10,212 nucleotides of DNA, from positions 1 to 10,212 of the forward strand of contig DDXT01000030.1 in assembly GCA_002347755.1 (NCBI GenBank), written 5' to 3'. Below, piece by piece: positions 5,992 to 10,212 of this stretch. The position numbers and the translations under genes are program-made. This DNA comes from Caryophanales bacterium UBA2253 (GTDB taxonomy: Bacteria; Bacillota_I; Bacilli_A; ML615J-28; CAG-698). The stretch's first letter is position 1. Every line of letters begins with the position of its first letter. The notes beneath the pieces were generated by a model. It ran no database searches and was not told the DNA's origin. It was given only the letters and a program-made list of their open reading frames with translations.

Positions 5992-6150
5992 TCATTCCTT
6001 CGAAAAGTTGTCTTTGCTTACGCCGCATTCCGGGCAAACCCAATCATCAGGCAAATCTTCAAACGGAGTTCCTGGGGCAATTCCTTGGGATGGATCGCCT
6101 TCTTCGGGATCATAAACGTATCCGCAGACACCGCAAACATACTTGTCCAT
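5992..6150 (-). CDS. Rubredoxin
   Basis: The gene encodes 52 residues with the two CxxCG knuckles that hold a single Fe(Cys)4 centre (Cys 6, 9, 39 and 42). The usual aromatic core is present (Tyr4, Tyr11, Tyr13, Phe30, Trp37, Phe49), as is the DLPDDWVCPECG segment. The protein carries single electrons in the cytoplasm. The gene ends eight bases before the flavodiiron gene, and its last codons contain that gene's Shine-Dalgarno sequence, so the two are translated together and rubredoxin is almost certainly the electron donor. The ATG at 6150 follows AGGAGGA at good spacing. The full length matches ordinary single-domain rubredoxins. Confidence 0.96.
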   Translation of the reverse strand: MDKYVCGVCGYVYDPEEGDPSQGIAPGTPFEDLPDDWVCPECGVSKDNFSKE

Positions 6151-6185
6151 AACATTCCTCCTCATTTCTTTTATTTGTCATCTTC

Positions 6186-6213
6186 ATTATACACGACGTT
6201 GTTTTTTTCGCAA
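6186..6213 (-). promoter_or_regulatory. Promoter of rubredoxin-fprA
   Basis: A perfect TATAAT (6186-6191) and TTGCGA (6208-6213) are 16 bases apart on the minus strand, just after the stop of the methyltransferase gene. Expected transcription starts about 30 bases before the rubredoxin ATG. No terminator is seen after the methyltransferase, so read-through from the upstream operon may add to expression. I see no clear operator at this promoter. Confidence 0.6.
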
Positions 6214-6218
6214 CTATT

Positions 6219-6962
6219 TTACTTTTTGAGATTTCCGCTTAAGTAACACATGATGATGCTTCCCGCGACCGCCACGTTCAGCGATTCCAGTTTATCATTC
6301 ATCGGAATGTACGTTACTTGGTCGGCCAGCGCTTGGAGCTTGGGATTTATTCCCTGACCTTCATTTCCCAAAAGCAGGGCATAACGCTTTGGAGGAAGCA
6401 ACGCGGCAATCGGAGTGTGATTTTCCATGCTGGTTCCGATGACGGTCACTCCGGCTTTTTTCAATTCTTGAATCGTCAGATTCAGATCCGCTTTCAAAAG
6501 CTTGGTTTGAAAGATCGCCCCTTGGGTGGAGCGGATGAATTTGTCATTGTAAATGTCCACCGACTTCGAGTTCAGAACCACCAGATCGATATCAAAACCG
6601 AGGGCGCTGCGCACCAGCGTGCCCAGATTCCCCGGATCCTGGACATTGTCCAGAAGCAAAAACCGGTCCCCGCTTAGTTTCGGTTCTTCAAAAAAGGAGC
6701 AGACGCCGATGATTCCGGTGGGGCTTTTCGTAAAAGATAGTTTGTTCATGACCGCTTCGGTGACCAAAATGTTTTCGACGCCGGAAACGGCATCATTCTC
6801 ATTGGCGATCAGCACCATTTCCAGTCCGGAGGTCCGGCCGGCTGCTTCAACCAAATGGTGTCCTTCAATCAGGAATTTTCGGCTTTCATCGCGGTATTTC
6901 TTTTCGTGAAGTTTATACAGCGAGGCGATCAGGGGATTGGAAACCGACTCGATTTTCTTCAT
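6219..6962 (-). CDS. SpoU/TrmH-family RNA 2'-O-methyltransferase
   Basis: The 247-residue protein has the SPOUT (alpha/beta knot) methyltransferase signature in order. NVQDPGNLGTLVRSA (106-120) contains the catalytic-region Asn and Arg, followed by FIRSTQGAIFQ (142-152). LLLGNEGQG (196-204) and IPMNDKLESLNVAVAGSI (219-236) form the knot that binds S-adenosylmethionine. The N-terminal 95 residues, starting IESVSNPLIASLYKLHEKKY, are the SpoU substrate-binding domain found in 23S rRNA methyltransferases of the RlmB/TsnR type. The target could be rRNA or tRNA, and I cannot choose a position. The ATG overlaps the stop of the upstream membrane-protein gene by four bases (ATGA). It lacks a strong Shine-Dalgarno sequence, which implies translational coupling. 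It is the last gene of the nifZ-thiI unit, so several RNA-modification functions are expressed together. Confidence 0.92.
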   Translation of the reverse strand: MKKIESVSNPLIASLYKLHEKKYRDESRKFLIEGHHLVEAAGRTSGLEMVLIANENDAVSGVENILVTEAVMNKLSFTKSPTGIIGVCSFFEEPKLSGDRFLLLDNVQDPGNLGTLVRSALGFDIDLVVLNSKSVDIYNDKFIRSTQGAIFQTKLLKADLNLTIQELKKAGVTVIGTSMENHTPIAALLPPKRYALLLGNEGQGINPKLQALADQVTYIPMNDKLESLNVAVAGSIIMCYLSGNLKK

Positions 6963-7648
6963 GAGGCTAAAATCGCGTAAATCAGCATTCCGACCGACAT
7001 GAGCGTCTCGATTCCCTGAATGAGATAAACGAATAAAAATATTTTTTTGTGAACTTTATTCTTGGTTACCAGCAGGATGATCAGTGAAGCCAAAAGACTC
7101 AGAAACGGGATGAGGAACAAACCGAAGTAGAACCAAAATTCCGTAGCGTCGCTGAACAGCTGATAAAACCAAGATGCAAAATAAGTGCTTAACTGAGTCA
7201 GGATCAGATAAAAGGAGAAAATGATCTGAAACACCGCATAAAAGCCCATCCAGACCGGAAAGTTGTCCCAAAGGGATTTTTTGTTTCCTTTAAGCAATTC
7301 TTTTCGGGCTTTGGCCAGTTCTTTGTATTCGGCTTTTAAAGCCCGGATCTTTTCATCTTCCTGAATCGGTTCTTCCGGCTGACTTTGTTGCTTCTTGTAA
7401 TAATCGTCTTCGTATCTTTCCAAAACGGCATCGATCTCTTGCATGCGGACTTCAATCCCGAAAATCTGGGCTCGGACCGCAGCAACCTCTTCGGATTCCG
7501 GTTCCGAAGCGGTTTCCGCTTCGGTTTCAGGCCCAAAAACAGTTTCCGCTTCCGAAACCGTTTCTTCCGCGGCCGCTTCCAAAGTCACTTCTGGTTCCGC
7601 TGGCTGCTGTTTTTCTTCTTTTATCGTTTCTTTGTTGTTCTTTTCCAT
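6959..7648 (-). CDS. Membrane protein with acidic N-terminus and coiled coil, unknown function
   Basis: I do not recognise a family. From the ATG at 7648, which has AAGGAG at good spacing, the protein has 229 residues; an in-frame TTG farther upstream (7681) lies inside thiI and has no support. Residues 1-55 are low-complexity and very acidic (Glu, Ala, Pro and Thr repeats such as TEAETASEPESEE), probably disordered. Residues 56-120 are charged and helical, likely a coiled coil. Three hydrophobic segments follow at about 131-152, 170-194 and 200-226. With no signal peptide, the acidic tail most likely faces the cytoplasm. The gene starts 22 bases after thiI and its stop overlaps the methyltransferase start, so it is firmly inside an RNA-modification operon, but nothing in its sequence links it to RNA. 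Confidence 0.8.
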   Translation of the reverse strand: MEKNNKETIKEEKQQPAEPEVTLEAAAEETVSEAETVFGPETEAETASEPESEEVAAVRAQIFGIEVRMQEIDAVLERYEDDYYKKQQSQPEEPIQEDEKIRALKAEYKELAKARKELLKGNKKSLWDNFPVWMGFYAVFQIIFSFYLILTQLSTYFASWFYQLFSDATEFWFYFGLFLIPFLSLLASLIILLVTKNKVHKKIFLFVYLIQGIETLMSVGMLIYAILAS

Positions 7649-7670
7649 AAAAACTCCTTGCTTTTCTTCT

Positions 7671-8891
7671 TTATATTTCAAATTTGGTTTCGTCGTTTTT
7701 TGTGAACACCGAGTAATTTTTAAAACAGCTCAGTTCGATCTCTTTGGCATTGGCCACGGCTTCCGAGACTAATCCTTCCAAATGGCATTTGTCTTCTTCC
7801 TCTTTCACCCGGGCGAGTTTCGGCCGGATGACCGGATGTTCGGGAACAAAGATCGTGCAGCAGTCTTCGTACGGCCGGATCGAGATGTCATAGGTTTCGA
7901 TTTTTTTGGATAATTGGATGATCTCGTCTTTGTCATAAGTAGCCAGCGGACGAATGATCGGAAGGTTGGTCACTTCATTGATGACGCGCATGCTTTCGAG
8001 GGTCTGCGAAGCCACTTGGCCAATGCTTTCGCCGTTAATGATGACATCAATGTTTTTGTCCAAACAGATCTGATGGGCAATCTTATACATTTGGCGCCGC
8101 ATGATCGTGATCATGTACTCAATGTCCGCGGAATTGTGAATGGCTTCCTGGATCTTCGTGAAAGGAACCACCAAAAGTTTCATTCGGCCGCTGACCGCAT
8201 ACCGGGCCATGGATTGCGTCAGATCGATTACTTTTTGCAGGGCCATGTCGCTGGTGTAAGGCGGGGAGGCAAAATGCAAAGCATAAACGTTGATGCCTTT
8301 TCGGAGAGCCAAAAATCCGGCCACCGGACTGTCGATCCCGCCGGAGATCATGAGCAAACCCGTTCCCGCGATTCCGCTCGGATACCCGCCCAGACCCGGC
8401 AATTCTTTCACAAACACATATGTCCCCTCAGTTCGAAGATCGATCGAAAGAACGATGTCCGGCTTATGAACATCCACTTTCAAACCAATCAGATTCGGAA
8501 GCACCCTTTTGGCGACTTCCTGAGATATTTCGATGGAAGTGGCCGGGAAAGTTTTGTCTCCGCGGTGGCTTTCGACTTTGAAGGTCTTGGCCCAGGTCTC
8601 TTCCTGAAGCATTTCGATTCCCGCTTTGGCGATTTCGTCGAAGTTCGGATGGACCCGTTTGCACAGGCTGTATGAATGCAGGCCGACCACGGTGTTCAAT
8701 ATTTTCACGATCGGTTCCCAGTCTTCCCCGTTCAGTTCGATGTAAAAACGGTAGGATGAATGTTTGAACTCAATCTTCGGAAACACTCTGCATTTGTTGA
8801 TGATGTTTTGATTGACCTTGTTGAGAAACTCTTTGTAATTGCTTTTCTTAAGGGTCATTTCCCCGTAGGTGATCAGAATGACGTCATACAT
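7671..8891 (-). CDS. thiI: tRNA 4-thiouridine synthetase ThiI
   Basis: ThiI adenylates U8 of tRNA and replaces its oxygen with sulfur, giving s4U; in some bacteria it also delivers sulfur for thiazole synthesis. The 406 residues contain an N-terminal ferredoxin-like/THUMP RNA-binding region (about 1-165) and a PP-loop ATP pyrophosphatase domain with SGGIDSP at 183-189. Near the C-terminus is the conserved PYEDCCTIFVPEHP (340-353) with adjacent Cys 344 and 345, candidates for the persulfide-handling residue. The C-terminal rhodanese domain of the E. coli enzyme (482 aa) is absent, as in Bacillus, where the sulfur comes directly from the neighbouring NifZ desulfurase. Its ATG at 8891 follows GGGGAGGA and overlaps the end of the desulfurase gene by eight bases. 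Confidence 0.96.
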   Translation of the reverse strand: MYDVILITYGEMTLKKSNYKEFLNKVNQNIINKCRVFPKIEFKHSSYRFYIELNGEDWEPIVKILNTVVGLHSYSLCKRVHPNFDEIAKAGIEMLQEETWAKTFKVESHRGDKTFPATSIEISQEVAKRVLPNLIGLKVDVHKPDIVLSIDLRTEGTYVFVKELPGLGGYPSGIAGTGLLMISGGIDSPVAGFLALRKGINVYALHFASPPYTSDMALQKVIDLTQSMARYAVSGRMKLLVVPFTKIQEAIHNSADIEYMITIMRRQMYKIAHQICLDKNIDVIINGESIGQVASQTLESMRVINEVTNLPIIRPLATYDKDEIIQLSKKIETYDISIRPYEDCCTIFVPEHPVIRPKLARVKEEEDKCHLEGLVSEAVANAKEIELSCFKNYSVFTKNDETKFEI

Positions 8892-10014
8892 GACAGATCC
8901 TCCCCAAAGCCAAGATCAGTTTGTCAATTTCTTCAGAAGTCGTTAAATGAGACAAGCTGATGCGGATCGTTGACGTGGACCGTTCCATCGAGTCCGTCAT
9001 CGTCAGGACGGTCTTTTCCGGTTTCTTTTGTTTCGAGGAGCAGGCGGATCCGCTGGAGACATAGATCTCGTCAGCCTCCAAACCATGCAAAACCGTTTCG
9101 CTGTTGATGTCGGGAATGGAAAGACTGCAAATGTACGGAGTGCCTTTGAGCGAACTGTTGACATAGATCCCGGGAATGTTTTTCAGACCTTCGCGCAAAT
9201 GCAAATTCAGTTCTCGGACCTGTTCCGAATGAACTTTCGCGGCGGGATAATATATTTTGACGGCTTTGCAAGTGGCCACCGCCAACGCCAGATCGATAGT
9301 TCCCGGTTTGACCCCAAATTGAGCTGACGAGCCATACAAGCGCTTGGAAAGTTCCAGAGTCTTCCGGTAACACAAAAAGCCGATCCCTTTCGGCCCGTAT
9401 ATCTTGTGCGTGGAAAGCGAGAACAGATCAATGTCGTTTAAATCAAAATTGGGAACGACTTTGCACAAGCCCTGAACGGCGTCCAGGTGCAAAGCGGCTT
9501 TCGGGAAGTCTTTCATTATTTCAATGACTTCTTGGATGGGCTGGATCGACCCGACGATGTTATTCACCCACATTACCGAAACGAGGACGGTTTGTTTGTT
9601 CATGGCGGCGCGCAGCTGATCCGGTTTGATCACGCCCTCGGAATCGACATCCAGATAAATGACGTCGTAGCCTTCAAATTCCAATTGTCTGAAGACTTCA
9701 AAAACGGACGGATGTTCGATTTTGGTGGTGATCAGCCGCCATTTGTTTTTTCCGTCCAAAGGATATTGATGAGCCACGCCGATGAGGCCGAGATTGTTGG
9801 CTTCGGTAGCATTGCTGGTATAGACCAAGCGATGGTTTTTCAAACCGAAAACAGCCAATATTTCCTGGCTGGCTTTTTCAAGCATGAGGTTGGCTTCCTG
9901 CCCCAGTTTGTGAGCGGAAGACGTATTCGCAAAAAATCGTTTTTGGGTTCGGACGTAAGCGTCCAAAACTTGTTCGTCAATCGGAGTGGTCGCCCCGTAA
10001 TCAAAATATATCAT
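8884..10014 (-). CDS. nifZ: Cysteine desulfurase, NifZ/IscS type
   Basis: This PLP enzyme takes sulfur from cysteine and holds it as a persulfide for transfer. The 376 residues show the family signature: FDYGATTP (4-11), the catalytic EHPSV with His101, and Asp178 and Gln181 over the PLP ring in LDAVQG. STHKIYGPKG (201-210) carries the PLP lysine Lys204. SSGSACSS (320-327) carries the persulfide Cys325 on a short group-I/NifS-like loop. The motif usually written RxGT reads VKPGT here, with Lys in place of Arg at 236, a small departure. The ATG at 10014 has AAGGAG at ideal spacing; the open frame continues upstream to 10173 across the promoter and is not coding. In Bacillus the desulfurase next to thiI is dedicated to it, so I use nifZ; iscS is the generic alternative. 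Confidence 0.93.
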   Translation of the reverse strand: MIYFDYGATTPIDEQVLDAYVRTQKRFFANTSSAHKLGQEANLMLEKASQEILAVFGLKNHRLVYTSNATEANNLGLIGVAHQYPLDGKNKWRLITTKIEHPSVFEVFRQLEFEGYDVIYLDVDSEGVIKPDQLRAAMNKQTVLVSVMWVNNIVGSIQPIQEVIEIMKDFPKAALHLDAVQGLCKVVPNFDLNDIDLFSLSTHKIYGPKGIGFLCYRKTLELSKRLYGSSAQFGVKPGTIDLALAVATCKAVKIYYPAAKVHSEQVRELNLHLREGLKNIPGIYVNSSLKGTPYICSLSIPDINSETVLHGLEADEIYVSSGSACSSKQKKPEKTVLTMTDSMERSTSTIRISLSHLTTSEEIDKLILALGRICHV

Positions 10015-10030
10015 GGTTTTCTCCTTCCGG

Positions 10031-10053
10031 ATGATGGCAATATTTACCATCAT
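10031..10053. promoter_or_regulatory. Inverted repeat, possible operator of the nifZ-thiI operon
   Basis: ATGATGG (10031-10037) and CCATCAT (10047-10053) form a perfect seven-base inverted repeat with a nine-base spacer. It begins directly downstream of the nifZ -10 box and covers the expected transcription start. That suits a DNA-binding repressor better than an RNA hairpin, because the start site would cut the first arm. A related half-site, TGATGG, recurs at 10109-10114 near the divergent gene. The regulator is not known. Confidence 0.4.
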
Positions 10054-10082
10054 ATTATACCTTATTTCCAGGCTTATGAAAA
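10054..10082 (-). promoter_or_regulatory. Promoter of the nifZ-thiI operon
   Basis: A perfect TATAAT (10054-10059) and TTTTCA (10077-10082, four of six matches to the -35 consensus) stand 17 bases apart on the minus strand, 40 bases upstream of the nifZ ATG. It is the only good promoter found for the four-gene desulfurase-ThiI-membrane protein-methyltransferase unit. Confidence 0.6.
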
Positions 10083-10160
10083 TAACTTTTATATATTTTC
10101 GCAGATTTGATGGTAAAATGATTGGAGTTTTGTTATCATTATGGGGAGGAGACGTTAACA

Positions 10161-10212
10161 ATGAACGAATCAAAAGAAAAAATGAATCAACCTGACTTTT
10201 GCAGTGTTGTGC
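10161..10212 (+). CDS. Start of a divergent gene, cut by the window edge
   Basis: An ATG at 10161 follows GGGGAGGAG nine bases upstream, a very strong ribosome binding site. The frame stays open for the 17 codons available, beginning MNESKEKMNQPDFCSVV. This is too short to identify. It is the only plus-strand gene and diverges from nifZ across about 146 bases. A tentative promoter is TTGATG at 10107-10112 with TGTTAT at 10131-10136 (18-base spacer). The alternative TAAAAT at 10114-10119 lacks a good -35 box. Confidence 0.6.
   Translation, partial: MNESKEKMNQPDFCSVV

Noticed and set aside
5247..6152. Long plus-strand open frame opposite the flavodiiron and rubredoxin genes
   Set aside because: It is the antisense shadow of two unmistakable minus-strand genes and has no protein-family resemblance.
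6195..6215. Hairpin GTTG-loop-CAAC after the methyltransferase gene as a terminator
   Set aside because: The stem is only four base pairs and no T-run follows on the minus strand; the region is better explained as the rubredoxin promoter.
7450..7620. Short tandem repeat array in the membrane-protein gene
   Set aside because: The repetitive appearance comes from Glu/Ala/Thr/Pro codons of the acidic tail; no fixed repeat unit is kept, and it is not a CRISPR or satellite array.
10015..10173. 53-codon N-terminal extension of the cysteine desulfurase
   Set aside because: It spans the promoter and the divergent gene's ribosome binding site. The family starts at the MIYFDYGATTP segment, whose ATG at 10014 has an ideal Shine-Dalgarno sequence.

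Overview
The window looks like the chromosome of an anaerobic, low-to-moderate GC Gram-positive bacterium (Bacillota, probably a Bacilli, Erysipelotrichia or Mollicutes-like lineage). The reasons are very regular AGGAGG-type ribosome binding sites, TGA used only as a stop, a NifZ-ThiI pair of the Bacillus type without a rhodanese domain, a rubredoxin/flavodiiron oxygen-defence pair, and a tRNA sequence with an encoded CCA end. The genus cannot be named from this sequence. All identifiable genes except one partial gene at the right edge lie on the minus strand, so the text order below runs right to left along transcription.

Right part (about 10160 to 4784). A probable operon starts at a promoter near 10054-10082. 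It encodes a cysteine desulfurase (NifZ/IscS type), the tRNA 4-thiouridine synthetase ThiI, an acidic/coiled-coil membrane protein of unknown function, and a SpoU/TrmH-family RNA 2'-O-methyltransferase. All four genes are overlapping or closely spaced. The first two form one pathway: the desulfurase supplies persulfide sulfur to ThiI for s4U in tRNA (and possibly thiamine). A second promoter then drives a 52-residue rubredoxin and a flavodiiron protein (FprA), an electron-transfer pair that reduces O2 or NO. That unit ends at a clear intrinsic terminator (4784-4809). A divergent gene starts at 10161 on the plus strand and runs out of the window. The shared upstream region carries a near-operator-like 23-bp inverted repeat.

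Middle part (about 4763 to 2708). A third transcription unit contains an alanine-rich Imm5-like putative immunity protein with no toxin partner visible, a Cys-rich protein of unknown family broken by a single-base frameshift in an A-run, a GNAT acetyltransferase and a histidine-phosphatase gene. The phosphatase is cut in half. After its conserved E-F-N-N-G motif the reading frame runs straight into the 3' half of a tRNA-Arg(UCU), from the anticodon stem-loop to CCA.

Left part (1 to about 2713). Base composition drops abruptly to strongly AT-rich at this tRNA-like junction. The segment holds a terminator, a possible 34-residue ORF, a promoter, and two adjacent zinc-ribbon genes: a small membrane protein with a SHOCT-like segment, and a 563-566-residue soluble protein of unknown function. 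The simplest reading is that an integrative element carrying a tRNA-Arg 3' end as its attachment site inserted into the phosphatase gene, and that the zinc-ribbon pair is its cargo. A rearrangement or an assembly chimera at the tRNA repeat remains possible.
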